Shown: positions 49,701-55,300, counted from the first letter of the stretch. The stretch: DNA of 64,000 bases from Chrysaora quinquecirrha (GCA_014526335.1 JACTAT010000276.1:372001-436000), one strand, 5' to 3'. Notes: generated by a model from the sequence alone, not told the origin. A program made the numbers and translations.

Positions 49701-52337
49701 GCTTACTGTGACTTTCTTTCCAGATAATGATTTCGGTGTAAGCTTATCAGAAGATACAGCAAGCGTTTGATATCTATGATGAAAACAATATATTTAAGAT
49801 TCAGCAGTATTCTTGATTTTTGCAATTAACCATTTCTTTGCAAAAATGACGCAGTCATATCCCTTTCGATCCTTGAACCTAATGCATTGCGTCAAGAGAA
49901 AAGTTGCTTATAAGTTGTTTATAAGTTGTTCATAAGTTGTTCATTAGTTGTTCATAAGTTGTTCGTCAGTTGTTCATAACTTGTTCATAACACGTTCATG
50001 AATAGTTCATAAATTGAACGTAAGTTGTTCATAAGCTGTTAATAAGCTGTTCATAAGTTGTTCATAGCTTGCTCATAAGTTGTTCATAAATTGTTCAAAA
50101 GTTGTTCATAAGTTGTTAATAAGCTGTTCCCAAGTTGTTCATAGCTCGCTCATACGTTGTTCATAAATTGTTCACAAGTTGTTCATAATTTGTTCAAAAT
50201 TTGTACATAAGTTGTTCTTAAGTTCTTCATAAGATGCTCATAAGTATATCATAAGTTGTCCAAAGGTTGTTCATAAGGTTTTCACAAGTTGTTCATAGCT
50301 TGCCCATAAATTGTTCATAAATTGTTCAAAAGTTGTTTATAAGTTGTTCATAAGTTTTTCGTTAGTTGTTCATAAGTTGTCCATAAGTTGTTCGTCAGTT
50401 GTTCATAAAACTTGTTCATAACACGTTCATGAATAGTTCATAAATTGAACGTAAGTTGTTCATAAGTTGTTAATAAGCTGTTCCCAAGTTGTTCATGGCT
50501 TGCTCAAAAGTTGTTGATAAATTGTTCAAAAGTTGTTCATAAGTTGTTAATAAGCTGTTCCCAAGTTGTTCATAGCTTGCACATAAGTTGTTCATAAATT
50601 GTTCGAAAGTTATTCATAAGTTGTTCAAAGGTTGTTCACAAGTTGCTCATGAATGGCTCATACGTTGTTCAGTCTGCTTTATAAAATTTAAAAAAACTCA
50701 CTTGTAGCTTTCGATGTGGCGAGATGATGAAGAAGTGACAAATGAATCAGTTTGTGAAACATAAGCAATAGGTCCTGGCAGCAGAGCGTTTGGCAAAAAA
50801 CGGCTGAAAGTGAATGTTTCTTGCTCGAAGAAAGACAGTACACCATCCATTGACTGAATGCATATGAAATCTTTTGCTGCAAAATAAACATTGATTGCTA
50901 CAGTGAAACCTCCTTATACTGTACCATCCCCCCCCCCCGTAACTTCATTTTCCCTACTAATTTCGCTTTAACGAATAAATTTAGAATAGGAAGCCTTTAT
51001 ATATCGCCGTTTCCCCCGTAGACCGCAATAAACTTTCGGGGAAAACGAAGAACATTATCCGCTAAACCTCGTTATATCGCCTCGCGTTACAAACGCCAAT
51101 CTTACCTTCCCTCATTTAATGCATTGAAACCAATGAATTTTGTAAAGGAAACGCTCATTTACCACTCTTCCTTCGTTTTTCCGCCATACGTCATAAACTT
51201 TAGGGAAACGTCAAGAAATCGTCCGGTTAATCAAAATACTCGCTGTCATATGCAGTAATTGGAATTATTAAAAGGTCATTTGTGGGCCATGCAGTGCCTC
51301 AGATGCAAACGGTGTGCGCAATAAGGTTATGTCAATGTCAAAGAAGGCTCTTGCATGAAGAAGTCGCAATTTGACGCCTTCGTGCAAAAGTAAAAAAGAA
51401 CATTGACAATTCACTTAATTGTTGATTTTGAGCATGTTAGATGAACTTGCATTCTATCATCCAAATGTTTTCCAACACCAGTTGTGTCAGTCTATGTAAT
51501 GCAATCATTACAACGACGCAGTTAGCCAACATTAACTTATATAACGCTATTAGCTGCCCTCAATGTAGTTATTTAACGCCGTTTTATCCCCGACACAATT
51601 GTACAAAAACATTCAATGGCGTTTATAACGGGGTCAGTGGCGTAGCCGACGGTTGTTACCTTTAGGGCATACCACTGTTAAGGGCCCCTGCTGATAAGAG
51701 GCTCCAAGGGGCCCCAAACCTTAAAATTATGTCTTTCTTAAATTATCTTTCCTGATGAAATACGCGTGTTTTCTTATATGACCAACTGCTAACAGGTGAG
51801 TAAGTCATCGATATTGCAAAGTTCTTGCTTTAGAGCAGGGTTAGCTTATCATTACCTGAAGCTTTTAAAATCTGATCCTTCTTTGTGTAATGATTAACGT
51901 GGTGGTTGCAACCGCCGAGAAAAATATGAACGTCCAGAAAGCTTTCCACATCCTTTCAGTTTCCTATCCCCTATTTCCTAGTGCCTGGCCCCATTTCAGC
52001 TTCCTAATTCCTAATAAGACGTGGTAACAAGGGGCCCCAGTCCCACTATGTCACTAACGGCCCCACATACTTCCGCTACGCCACTGAACTGGGTGTAACT
52101 GTTGATAAAATTCGCAGAATAAGAGCATAAACATTGGACTATACATGTTGTTGATTAGCCAGTTCTTCTTGCATAACTTAGTCATGGAAGAGTACTTTCT
52201 TCAATGAAAACATTCAAATCTACCTTTCACTCCTCCAAATGGTCCATGTGTCATACTGTGGGCTGTCCTTTCCAAAATGTGCTCATAAACCATTTTGACT
52301 GTGTAATAGCTTCCATGCTCAACTGATCCTGATATAG
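22467..52337 (-). CDS. BBS9: BBS9 (PTHB1), BBSome subunit; 22 exons seen, 5' end missing
   Basis: BBS9 is a subunit of the BBSome, the coat-like complex that moves membrane proteins into and out of cilia. Translated exons follow the vertebrate protein in order: VEHG and GPFGGVK, ICIQSMDG, LLPGP, GTINFMKKLDY, MIYQDVTL, CSYLGTDPSLF, SRELNYE, KELQKTIKES, DTNKDPVSL, FEGMWLV, QFRVIQRRLLTRFKDK, HLLKTCLAKSS and MPKDTAKLKKHI. Reading phases chain correctly across every junction found. The 22 exons total about 2.35 kb (about 780 codons, against nearly 890 residues in human). Missing are the first roughly 110 residues (part of the N-terminal beta-propeller), which should lie right of 52.34 kb in a corrupted block, and a middle segment between 37466 and 35128. 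Two exons carry one-base frameshifts in homopolymers. A full gene with local sequence errors is more likely than a pseudogene. Confidence 0.95.
22705..23381. other. BBS9 intron, mostly unannotated
   Basis: The left part of the last intron has no recognised gene. Weak mirrored words around 'gcgatcgttgcgatc' (22872) and 'gcgacgttgcgaattc' (23260) hint at a decayed inverted-repeat element but were not strong enough to call. Confidence 0.4.
23382..23628. mobile_element. MITE with about 30-bp inverted repeats and CGATTC flanks
   Basis: Left end TTAAGCTGTGGCTAAGCC and the reverse complement of the right end TAAAGTTGTGGCTAAACT match over about 30 bases, continuing into AGGAG and CATGTTGC. The 247-bp element is flanked on both sides by CGATTC, a likely 6-bp target duplication. 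A similar terminus (TTAAGCCGTGGCTAAACG) occurs at 60015. Confidence 0.75.
23703..23900 (-). CDS. BBS9: BBS9 exon, PKDTAKLKKHIALMCERL segment
   Basis: Encodes MPKDTAKLKKHIALMCERLN, then an acidic tail around LEESQEDLEDAT. Acceptor ttattag. The donor reads GTTTGT. If unused, the frame ends two codons later (GL, then TAG at 23695-23697), so a short C-terminus by intron retention is possible. Joining to the next exon is phase-consistent. Confidence 0.92.
23970..24645 (-). pseudogene. Unidentified decayed coding relic in BBS9 intron
   Basis: Three protein-like pieces lie in order on the minus strand in different frames: a 24321-24644 frame, a piece around EKFQQQSLLTVKALKEDG ending near 24200, and SCNIFEAKWNLFKSVTDRYT plus AATVLGIFHPDHQKS ending near 23965. 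None belongs to BBS9, and frames are broken between pieces. I do not recognise the family. A transposon or retrocopy relic is my guess. Confidence 0.3.
24689..24767 (-). CDS. BBS9: BBS9 exon, HLLKTCLAKSSKDQN segment
   Basis: Encodes GWEETTDASITHLLKTCLAK and SSKDQN, matching GWEETVDAAISHLLKTCLSK of human BBS9. Acceptor tcatag, donor GTAAGT. Confidence 0.94.
25688..26476. mobile_element. Pogo/Tc1-like element with TA target duplication
   Basis: Left end CAGTCAACTCCCTCTATCTC and the reverse complement of the right end CACTCAACTCTCTTTATCTT match as terminal inverted repeats, each flanked by TA (25686-25687 and 26477-26478). The subterminal 'ctctatctcga' motif recurs inside. At 789 bp, with no transposase frame seen, it is non-autonomous. 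A second inverted repeat inside (about 26215-26415, around 'aacgttgttta' and 'gtcacatg') suggests a nested element. Confidence 0.8.
26504..26585 (-). CDS. BBS9: BBS9 exon, LWTGMNDQQYDLL segment
   Basis: Encodes LWTGMNDQQYDLLQQCLSPV and VPQSDDQ. Acceptor gtcttag, donor GTAAAT. It lies 27 bp from the right end of a pogo-like element. Confidence 0.88.
26586..27717. other. BBS9 intron without recognised content
   Basis: I see no gene or complete repeat. The last part (about 27590-27700) contains words typical of the 'ttataagaac' MITE family (gcctggcat, attcttaaat, ttcttataaaaaaagta), so it may be a damaged copy. Confidence 0.35.
27718..27818 (-). CDS. BBS9: BBS9 exon, LLALGEAAEDVQRQC segment
   Basis: Encodes LLALGEAAEDVQRQCIQCGN and ALSCGTKLINLLI in the alpha-helical C-terminal part. 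Acceptor gtgtag, donor GTGAGG. Confidence 0.9.
27819..28888. other. BBS9 intron with possible decayed MITE
   Basis: No gene is seen. The stretch 28430-28870 repeats 'aagaaagtt' and 'actttctta' in both orientations and ends in 'gaaataaaaaacgtgt', resembling other 'ttataag...acgt' termini in this window. The left boundary is unclear. Confidence 0.35.
28889..29040 (-). CDS. BBS9: BBS9 exon with one-base frameshift
   Basis: Encodes LLAQRAHQFRVIQRRLLTRF and KDK, nearly identical to vertebrates, then leaves frame at the CCC run at 28938-28940. The continuation LANLDVLLEGTYRQ appears in another frame. The exon is 152 bp, one short of the 153 bp a phase 0-0 exon would need, so a single base is missing from the C run. 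Acceptor ttttgcag, donor GTAAAT. Confidence 0.9.
29225..29365. repeat. Imperfect palindrome of 'acagtggaggg/atatccctc' words
   Basis: Short words such as tacagtgga, ggagggatatc, gatatccctc and tactgtactg recur in opposite orientations and could fold into a hairpin. It lies in the intron just upstream of the BBS9 exon at 28889-29040. Confidence 0.4.
29553..29633 (-). CDS. BBS9: BBS9 exon, PLNEYFQLIDFHFE segment
   Basis: An 81-bp phase 0-0 exon encoding EGTTFKPSFVGPLPLNEYFQ and LIDFHFE. Acceptor atttcag, donor GTAAGT. Confidence 0.93.
29946..30190 (+). repeat. tRNA-derived SINE with conserved core
   Basis: The head resembles a tRNA: an A box (tggcgcagtgg) at 29955-29965, a CAT anticodon-like triplet near 29979, and a degraded B box (gaattcgagc) near 29999. 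A GTT-rich stretch follows, then a GC-richer core (catgggacccctagtttaac, tcccttcggaaggacgg) of the kind shared by animal SINE families. The acceptor-stem pairing and B box are too degraded for a working tRNA. Confidence 0.7.
30749..30843 (-). CDS. BBS9: BBS9 exon, RYRLQCDLFEGMWLV segment
   Basis: Encodes RYRLQCDLFEGMWLVLNEHI and KRLKAFFLKRK, matching RYRIQSEQFEDLWLITNEL. Acceptor tttttaag, donor GTATGA. Confidence 0.93.
30985..31235. mobile_element. Foldback element, 'cgtctgacactt' family, copy 1
   Basis: The left half (catctctggacc, gtctgacacttctcag, tataaacgt) is mirrored by the right half (gacgtttatactctga, gtatctccagagatg), giving a roughly 240-bp inverted repeat. Related halves occur at 43405-44185 and 46725-47010. 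No coding capacity. Confidence 0.7.
31355..31698. mobile_element. MITE family A ('cactcttttttataag'), copy 1
   Basis: Starts CACTCTTTTTTATAAGAG and ends with the inverse TTATAAAAAAAAGAGTG; TA precedes it. Internal landmarks are gatcgaggctggctgttctt and ttgttcttaaaatctgggc. Two more copies lie in other BBS9 introns (37895 and 42636). Confidence 0.8.
31700..32050 (+). other. Unidentified open frame in BBS9 intron
   Basis: The plus strand has an open frame to 31979 that reads protein-like (GLKGLLKLLLRSQEALSERR, then LYYEHLSELHRLC). I do not recognise it. It lacks a clear start and could be a relic of a mobile or retrocopied gene, or chance. Confidence 0.2.
32707..32799 (-). CDS. BBS9: BBS9 exon, GPVVTLLSSKTS segment
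   Basis: Encodes MVNDAVIPTAALGLQYYRGP and VVTLLSSKTS, the platform domain (vertebrate GARITVLASKTSQ). Acceptor gtgcacag, donor GTAAGA. Confidence 0.92.
33043..33195. repeat. Minisatellite of 'tactgtggtgggtt' units
   Basis: Five to six imperfect copies of a unit of about 25-30 bp built on gtactgtggtggggttttttt and gtggtgggttattatgctt are arranged in tandem within a BBS9 intron. Confidence 0.75.
33528..33579 (-). CDS. BBS9: BBS9 exon, DTNKDPVSL segment
   Basis: A 52-bp exon encoding LTLDTNKDPVSLSELYP (vertebrate ITIDTNKSPVSLLSLFP). Acceptor tttttag, donor GTAAAG, ending one base into the next codon. Confidence 0.92.
34000..34150 (-). pseudogene. Mariner-type transposase relic
   Basis: On the minus strand the frame reads ENSPGLNLLDSSVWLLMI, the decayed form of the NSPDLNPLDYSVW signature around the third catalytic acidic residue of Tc1/mariner transposases. 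The catalytic Asp is replaced by Gly, and stops follow in frame. Only the C-terminal part is recognisable, so the element cannot mobilise itself. Confidence 0.75.
34231..34370 (-). repeat. tRNA-derived SINE, copy 1 of 2 in mariner relic
   Basis: On the minus strand an A box (tatagctcagtggaaacg) is followed by a good B box (ggttcgaatcc, 34293-34303), then a tail shared with the second copy (gtatgccacttgtgg, tcctatgtgttcgc). The copy is degraded and has diverged into a SINE body, so it is not a working tRNA. Confidence 0.7.
34468..34567 (-). repeat. tRNA-derived SINE, copy 2, 5'-truncated
   Basis: Repeats the B box and tail of the copy about 235 bp to its left (ttcgaatcccatcgattatg, gccacttgtggaaaaatc) but lacks the A-box half. 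Confidence 0.65.
35040..35128 (-). CDS. BBS9: BBS9 exon, APRVAQCSFDLPLSLVC segment
   Basis: Encodes APRVAQCSFDLPLSLVCRGC, matching IPRVIQCKFRLPLKLIC of the human protein. Acceptor tttttcag, donor GTAAAG. Confidence 0.9.
35649..35855 (+). other. Open frame with ATG, unknown, inside BBS9 intron
   Basis: A 68-codon frame with a true ATG and stop begins MDFKKRSIPELVKNVAVAVP and is rich in Lys, Glu, Pro and Ser. It lies on the strand opposite BBS9, in the intron where one BBS9 segment is missing. Codon content looks coding-like, but I recognise no family and see no splice partner. Confidence 0.25.
36020..36850 (-). pseudogene. Unidentified coding-like relics in BBS9 intron
   Basis: Minus-strand frames 36438-36840 (with IPKWVHNLSSQLRFFAHTRV) and 36020-36325 (with LGNLLDLHECYIQRSSLKNF) read like protein but are broken by stops and do not match BBS9. 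A decayed mobile element is possible; the family is not recognised. Confidence 0.25.
36935..37075 (-). repeat. tRNA-Glu-like SINE head
   Basis: On the minus strand an A-box-like stretch (ccagtggtcgtgtgattagc), a CTC-containing anticodon region (ttctcacgc) and a B box (ggttcgattct) follow the layout of tRNA-Glu. The arms do not pair well and the sequence continues into a non-tRNA body, so it is a SINE fragment. Confidence 0.6.
37466..37574 (-). CDS. BBS9: BBS9 exon, IKLTLQGSQPIENIQL segment
   Basis: Encodes IKLTLQGSQPIENIQLDFST and EFPITCNKPTINIPIL. Acceptor tttatag, donor GTATGT, leaving one base of a codon. The next found exon (35040-35128) can join in frame, but about 45 residues expected between them are missing. 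Confidence 0.87.
37681..37820 (-). other. Orphan exon-like block
   Basis: After an acceptor-like ttttgcag, the minus strand is open for 45 codons (LRLRGEIDGLSVDGGDPDLC, then MDVVIEHGELHFIE) and ends in TAG. It sits between BBS9 exons but has no place in the BBS9 protein. It may be a relic or an unrecognised alternative exon. Confidence 0.3.
37895..38268. mobile_element. MITE family A, copy 2
   Basis: Starts CACTCTTTTTTTTCTATAAG and ends TTATATAAAAAAAGAGTG, with TA on each side (37893-37894 and 38269-38270). It carries the same internal landmarks as copy 1 but in the opposite orientation (aagaacagccagcctcaatc). Confidence 0.85.
38269..38876. other. BBS9 intron, nothing recognised
   Basis: AT-rich intron sequence between a MITE and the exon at 38877. 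I see no gene, RNA or repeat boundary. Confidence 0.4.
38877..38933 (-). CDS. BBS9: BBS9 exon, DDEVLPSITVT segment
   Basis: A 57-bp phase 0-0 exon encoding QAEEIEREDDEVLPSITVT, equivalent to the vertebrate DLVPSVTVKV region. Acceptor cttttag, donor GTAAGA. Confidence 0.87.
39114..39492. mobile_element. MITE family B ('ttataaggaag'), copy 1
   Basis: The left end CGCATTATTTTTATAAGGAAG is mirrored by the right end around cttcattataaaaaaatatgtg. Internal words (cagtactgaaaattccc, gacgagtagaaatgaatac, caataagcattgcttgctc) recur in inverse orientation in the copy at 60322-60705. Confidence 0.75.
40837..41060 (+). pseudogene. Harbinger transposase, N-terminal fragment
   Basis: From the ATG at 40837 the frame encodes MSGFDFAMEKDFRKEKMRQR and KSRSVWFHPGRSDTWWSNMI up to SEEEFRECLG, the region preceding the DDE nuclease in animal Harbinger transposases. 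At about 41060 it runs into the antisense of the neighbouring Myb-like gene and stops at 41127. The catalytic domain is deleted. Confidence 0.75.
41050..41518 (-). CDS. Harbinger Myb/SANT-like DNA-binding protein, 3' end replaced
   Basis: From ATG at 41516-41518 the frame encodes FRWSSQLMKELIDVLMNYKN, a Myb/SANT-like helix set, then a basic helical linker and KLVYEHYDTLKSIWGGNPN. This is the accessory DNA-binding protein that accompanies Harbinger transposases and helps bring them to the nucleus and to DNA ends. After the GGNPN motif the sequence switches to antisense transposase (frame continues to 40976), so the original C-terminus is lost. The frame is otherwise intact for about 155 codons. 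Confidence 0.8.
42048..42124 (-). CDS. BBS9: BBS9 exon, GAE-domain start
   Basis: Encodes PAVASHKKEELLINAVVASQ and MDEIS, aligning with the start of the gamma-adaptin-ear-like domain. Acceptor tttttttag, donor GTAAGC; phase 1 in, phase 0 out. Confidence 0.85.
42636..42996. mobile_element. MITE family A, copy 3
   Basis: Starts CACTCTTTTTCTTTTATAAG and ends TTATAAAAGAAAAAGAGTG, followed by TA. Internal gatcgaggctggctgttctt matches copy 1 in the same orientation. Confidence 0.82.
43192..43246 (-). CDS. BBS9: BBS9 exon, KELQKTIKES segment
   Basis: A 55-bp exon encoding ELDKEIKELQKTIKESNS, the short charged linker after SRELNYE. Acceptor catctaag, donor GTAAGA. Confidence 0.93.
43405..44185. mobile_element. 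Foldback element copy 2, interrupted by a MITE
   Basis: Without the inserted Harbinger MITE, the left arm reads catctctggacatacttaaa followed by agcttgtttcgtctgacgg, mirrored on the right by ctctgaggagttgcagatg and aaaagctttcaagaatg. Between the arms are two ATTGG boxes (44029 and 44071) in a pattern shared with the copy at 46725-47010. Confidence 0.65.
43429..43809. mobile_element. Harbinger-type MITE with TTA duplication
   Basis: GGGCCTGTT at the left and AACAGGCCC at the right form the termini, flanked by TTA at 43426-43428 and 43810-43812. The subterminal tttatatgggg and repeated 'gggatgaaat'/'atcccacc' words are typical of these elements. It is inserted inside a foldback element. Confidence 0.88.
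44309..44426 (-). CDS. BBS9: BBS9 exon with transposon-derived 5' edge
   Basis: Encodes DEYGHVYCSYLGTDPSLF and VAPPVDSRELNYE, clear BBS9. Donor GTATGG. Two acceptors are possible. The one at 44427 (ccccag) joins the preceding exon in the right phase and adds QGLIRGFTV. The one at 44401 (ggtag) would put a stop in frame. The preferred acceptor and the first eight or so codons lie in the terminal repeat of a mobile element at 44403-44714, so the exon start may be derived from, or damaged by, that insertion. Confidence 0.8.
44403..44714. mobile_element. 'Ctcgaataagcccc' inverted-repeat element at exon edge
   Basis: The left end CCGTAAATCCTCGAATTAGC and the reverse complement of the right end CCGAATACTCGAATTGCC are related terminal repeats. 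The motif ggggcttattcgaggggg recurs several times inside. Its left terminus overlaps the start of the BBS9 exon at 44309-44426. Confidence 0.75.
45394..45523 (-). CDS. BBS9: BBS9 exon, MIYQDVTLIW segment
   Basis: Encodes KNGKLNTLVGSHTSSLMIYQ and DVTLIWTAQLPHTPIAVELA, the end of the beta-propeller. Acceptor cttgtag, donor GTTAGT. The exon ends two bases into a codon (CA), which constrains the next acceptor. Confidence 0.92.
45964..46239. mobile_element. Inverted-repeat MITE around 'ggtcaatgc'
   Basis: Left TTATTGAACGATTGCTCGGTC and the reverse complement of the right end GTTATTAAACAATTGCGAGGTC pair over more than 30 bases through GGTCAATGC to ATTCGGACC. A second nested inverted repeat (gttcggtccgagggg and ccccctcggttcggtc-like words) lies inside. 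Confidence 0.75.
46326..46549. mobile_element. MITE with 'acacgatgccggcac' termini
   Basis: ACACGATGCCGGCAC at the left is mirrored by GTGCCGGCATCGTGT at the right. Inner words 'tttgaaaacgg' and 'ggcacaatttgaaa' recur several times. About 220 bp, no coding capacity. Confidence 0.78.
46725..47010. mobile_element. Foldback element copy 3, right half
   Basis: Shares ctgtccacatcaaaaccaaa through gtgtcagacgaaaaaagctt with the copy at 43405-44185. It corresponds to the right half only. Confidence 0.65.
46835..46910 (+). promoter_or_regulatory. CCAAT/TATA-like pattern inside foldback element
   Basis: Two inverted CCAAT boxes (ATTGG at 46835-46839 and 46877-46881) precede gggTATAAAT at 46904. The same spacing of ATTGG boxes occurs in the copy near 44024-44095, where the TATA-like site is weaker. 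Promoter activity is only a possibility. Confidence 0.3.
47223..47318 (-). CDS. BBS9: BBS9 exon, INFMKKLDYNPSCFLPY segment
   Basis: Encodes GERSMYSLLENGTINFMKKL and DYNPSCFLPYGA, closely matching vertebrate BBS9. Acceptor ttttctag, donor GTAAGT. Confidence 0.93.
47319..48985. other. BBS9 intron, nothing recognised
   Basis: A 1.7-kb intron of unremarkable AT-rich sequence. A short hairpin (ccttctgcttttgatagcagaagg, split around 48832-48855) is the only structure noticed. No gene or complete repeat. Confidence 0.4.
48986..49073 (-). CDS. BBS9: BBS9 exon, DWTTNIGEHA segment
   Basis: Encodes PDWTTNIGEHAIDIRFVAYP and ends in SLVVLG, matching the DWTLNIGEQALDI region of the vertebrate protein. 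Acceptor tttgtag, donor GTAAGT. Confidence 0.92.
49707..49773 (-). CDS. BBS9: BBS9 exon, YQTLAVSSD segment
   Basis: A 67-bp exon completing the YKYQ motif and encoding YQTLAVSSDKLTPKSLSGKK. Acceptor catcatag, donor GTAAGC, ending in phase 0. Both flanking exons match BBS9 and the phases fit. Confidence 0.88.
49900..50672. repeat. Minisatellite of 'ttgttcataag' units
   Basis: About 770 bp made of some seventy variants of an 11-base unit, ttgttcataag. Longer sub-blocks recur: cacgttcatgaatagttcat at about 49990 and 50425, and ttaataagctgttcccaag at about 50115, 50470 and 50547, showing larger-scale duplication of the array. It lies in a BBS9 intron immediately before the exon at 50702. Confidence 0.92.
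50702..50876 (-). CDS. BBS9: BBS9 exon, ICIQSMDG segment
   Basis: Encodes KDFICIQSMDGVLSFFEQE, then SRFLPNALLPGPIAYVSQTD and the start of ESYKYQ, the most conserved stretch of the beta-propeller. Acceptor ttttgcag, donor GTGAGT, ending two bases into a codon. Confidence 0.93.
50901..52101. mobile_element. Pogo-like element, carries a nested hAT element
   Basis: Starts CAGTGAAACCTCCTTATACTG after TA (50899-50900). The reverse complement of its right end, read across the nested insertion, is CAGTTACACCCCGTTATAA. The interior has repeated ttatatcgc and taacgcc words. No transposase was recognised. Confidence 0.65.
51635..52086. mobile_element. hAT-like non-autonomous element with 8-bp duplication
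   Basis: CAGTGGCGTAGCC at the left is mirrored by GCTACGCCACTG at the right. The flanks are AACGGGGT (51627-51634) and AACTGGGT (52087-52094), seven of eight matching, as expected for a hAT target duplication. It interrupts the right terminus of a pogo-like element. Confidence 0.85.
52224..52337 (-). CDS. BBS9: BBS9 exon (first one visible)
   Basis: This exon encodes ISGSVEHGSYYTVKMVYEH and then GPFGGVK, corresponding to roughly residue 110 onward of BBS9, within the N-terminal beta-propeller. The acceptor is tttatag and the donor GTAGAT. It begins with two bases of a split codon, so at least one upstream exon is required; none is recognisable. Confidence 0.92.
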
Positions 52338-52381
52338 CTATAAACAAGAATAGTTAAGAACTGTAAAGTAACTCAAACTAA

Positions 52382-55300
52382 TTACCCCAAAAAAAAAAAA
52401 GAAAAAAATTTTAGGGGGGGGGTTTTTTTTTTAAAAAAGGGGGGAAAAGAAAAAAAAAAAATTTTTTTTCCTTTTTCCCCAAAAATTTTTTTTTTTTTTT
52501 TTTTTAAAAATTTATTTTTTTTTTTGGGAATTTTTTTTTTTTTAAAAAAAAACCCTTTTTTTTAAAAATTTTCCTTTTTTTTTTTAAAAAAATTTGAAAA
52601 AATTTTTTTTTTTTAAAAAAATTTTGGGAAAAATTTTAAATTTTAAAATTTGGCCCCCCCAAAAAAAAAACCCTTCCGGGAAAAACCCCAAATTTTTTTT
52701 TTTCCCCAAAAAAAAAAAAACCAAAAAAATTTTAACCCCCAAAAAAAATAAATTTTTTTAAAAAAAAAATTTTTTTAAAAAACCCCAAAAAATTTTAAAA
52801 TTTTTAAAAATTTTTTTAAGAAATTTTTAAAACCTTTTTCCAAATTTTTTTTTTTTTTAAAAAAATTTTTTTTTAATTTTTTTTTGGCCAAACCCAAAAA
52901 AATTTTTTAAAAAAAAAAAAAAAAAATTTCCTGTTTTAAAATTTTTTTTTAAAAAATTTTTTTTTTTTTTTTAAAATTTTCCTTTTTTAAAAATTTTTTT
53001 TTTTTATTTTAAAAAAATTTTCCCAAATTTTAATTTAAAAATTTTGGGGGCCCCAAGGGGGTTTTTTTTTTTCCCCTTTTTTTTAAAAACCCCCTTTTTA
53101 AAAAAAAAAATTTTTTAAAAAAAATTTTTTTTTAAATTTCCCCAAAAAAATTTTTAAAAAAAAAAAAAAATTTTCCCAAAAAAAAAATTTTTTTTTAAAA
53201 TTTTAATTCCCTTTTAAAAATTTTAATAAAAATTTTTGGGGTTTTTAAGGGGGTTTTTAAAACCGGGGCCCCAATCCCCCTTTTTTTTAAAAAAAAAAAC
53301 CCCCCCCTTTTTAAAAAAAAAGAAAAAACCCAAAATTTTGGGTTTTAAAAAAAAGCTTTAAAATTTTTTTTTTTTTTTGGCGGGGGGGTTTTAAAGAAAA
53401 AAAAAAATTTTTTTTTTTTTGGGTTTTTTTTTTTTAAAATTAAATAAAAAAAACCAAAAATTTTTTGGGAAAAAAAAAATTTCCCAAATTTTTAAAATTT
53501 TAAATTTTTTTAAAATTTTTGGTTTTTTCCAAAAGGCCAAAAATTTTAAATTTAAATTTAAAAAAAATTTTTTTAAATTTGGGGTTTTTTTTTTTTTTGG
53601 AAAAAAACCCCAAGGAAAAAAAATTTGGTTTTTTAAAAAATTTTTTAAAAAAATTGGGTTTCCTTTTTTTTTTTTCCCCCCAAAATTTTTTTAAAAAAAA
53701 AATTTTTTTTGGGGGGAAAAAAAAAGGAAAATTTTTGGGAAGGGGGGTTTTAAATTTTAAAAAAAAAAAAAAGGGGGGAAAAAAACTTTTTTTTGGTAAA
53801 AAAACCCAAAGTTTTTTTAAAAAAATTTTGGGCCCCCCTTTTTAAAAACCCCCTTTTCCCCCTTTTTTTCCCCAAAGGAAAAAAAATTTTTGGGGGGAAA
53901 AAAAAATAAAAAAAAAAAACCCCATTTTTTCCCCCAAAAAAGGGGCCCCAAAAAAAAGGGGGCCCCTTTTTTTTTTTGGGGGCCCAAAAAATTTTTGGTT
54001 TTTAAAAAAATTTTTTTTTTTTAAAAAAGGGGAAAAAAAAAAAAAAAAAAAACCCCCCCAAAAAGGTTTTTTTTTTTTTAAAAAAATTTTTTTAAAAATT
54101 TAAAAAAAAAAAAACCCCTTTTTTTTTTAAAAATTTTGCCCCCAAAAAAAAAACCCCCCAAAAAAATTAAACCCCAAAAAAAATTTTTAAAAATTGCCCC
54201 TTTTTTTTTAAAAAACCCCCCAAAACCTTTTAAAACCTTAAAATTTTTTCCCCTTTTAAAAAAAAAAAAAAAAATTTTTTTTTTAAAAAAAAAGGGGTTT
54301 TTTTTTAAAAAAAATTTTTCCCCCCCAAAAAACCCCCCCCCCCCCCTCCCAAAAAAAATTTTAAGGGCCCCCGGGAAAAGCTTTTTAAAATTTAAAAAAA
54401 ATTTAAAACTTTTTTAAATTTAAAAATTTTTTTTTTTTTGGGGGGGGGGGCAAAAAAAATTTAAGGGCCCCTTTTTTCCCAAATTTTTTTTAAAAAAAAA
54501 AAAAAAAAAATTAAAAAAAAAAAAAAAAAAATTTAAGAAAACGAAATTTAAAAAAAAAAAGGTTTTTTTTAAAAAAAAAAAAAAACCCCCCCCCAAAAAA
54601 AAATTTAAAAGGCCCTTTTGGGAAAAAACCCCCCAAAAAAAATTTTTTTTCCCCCTTTTTTTAAAAAATTTTAAACCCAAAAAAAAAATTTTAAAAACCC
54701 CCTTTTTTTTAAAAAACCCCTTTTGGAAATTTGGGAAAAACCCCCCTTTTTTAAATTTTCCCAAAATTTTAAAACCCCCTTTTATTTTGTTTTTTTAAAA
54801 TTTTTTTAAAAAAAACTTTTGGGGGGGGCCCCCCCCCCAAAAAAAAAAACCCAAAAATTTTTTTTTGGTTTTAAAAAAAAAAGGAAAAAAAAAAAAAATA
54901 AGGAAAAAAAAATTTTAAAAAAATTTCCTTTTTTTAAATTTTTTTTTAAAAATTTTTAAAATTTAAAAAAAAAAAACCGGCCCGGGTTTTAAAAACAAAT
55001 GGGGGAAAAAGGGTTTAAAAAATTTTTTTTTTTGGGGGGGTTTTTTAAAAAATAAATTTTTGGGTTCAAAACCCCCTTTTTTTTAAAAATTTTTAATTTA
55101 AAGGGGGAATTAAATTTTTTTAATTTTGGTTTTTTAATTTGGGTTTTTTAAAAAGGGGTTTAAAACCCAAAGGACCAAATTTTTAATTCCCGGAAATTTT
55201 TTTAAAAATTTCCGAAAAACCCCCTTTTTTTTTGGTTTTTTTTGGAAAAAATTTCCCCTTTTTCAACCAAATTTTTTGGGGGTTTTTCCCCTTTTAAAAG

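Noticed and set aside
49900..50672. CRISPR-like short repeats
   Set aside because: The 11-base units are contiguous variants with no spacer structure.
53419..54764. Lys/Phe/Gly/Pro-rich open frames on both strands
   Set aside because: They are translations of homopolymer runs in a block that looks like an assembly artefact.
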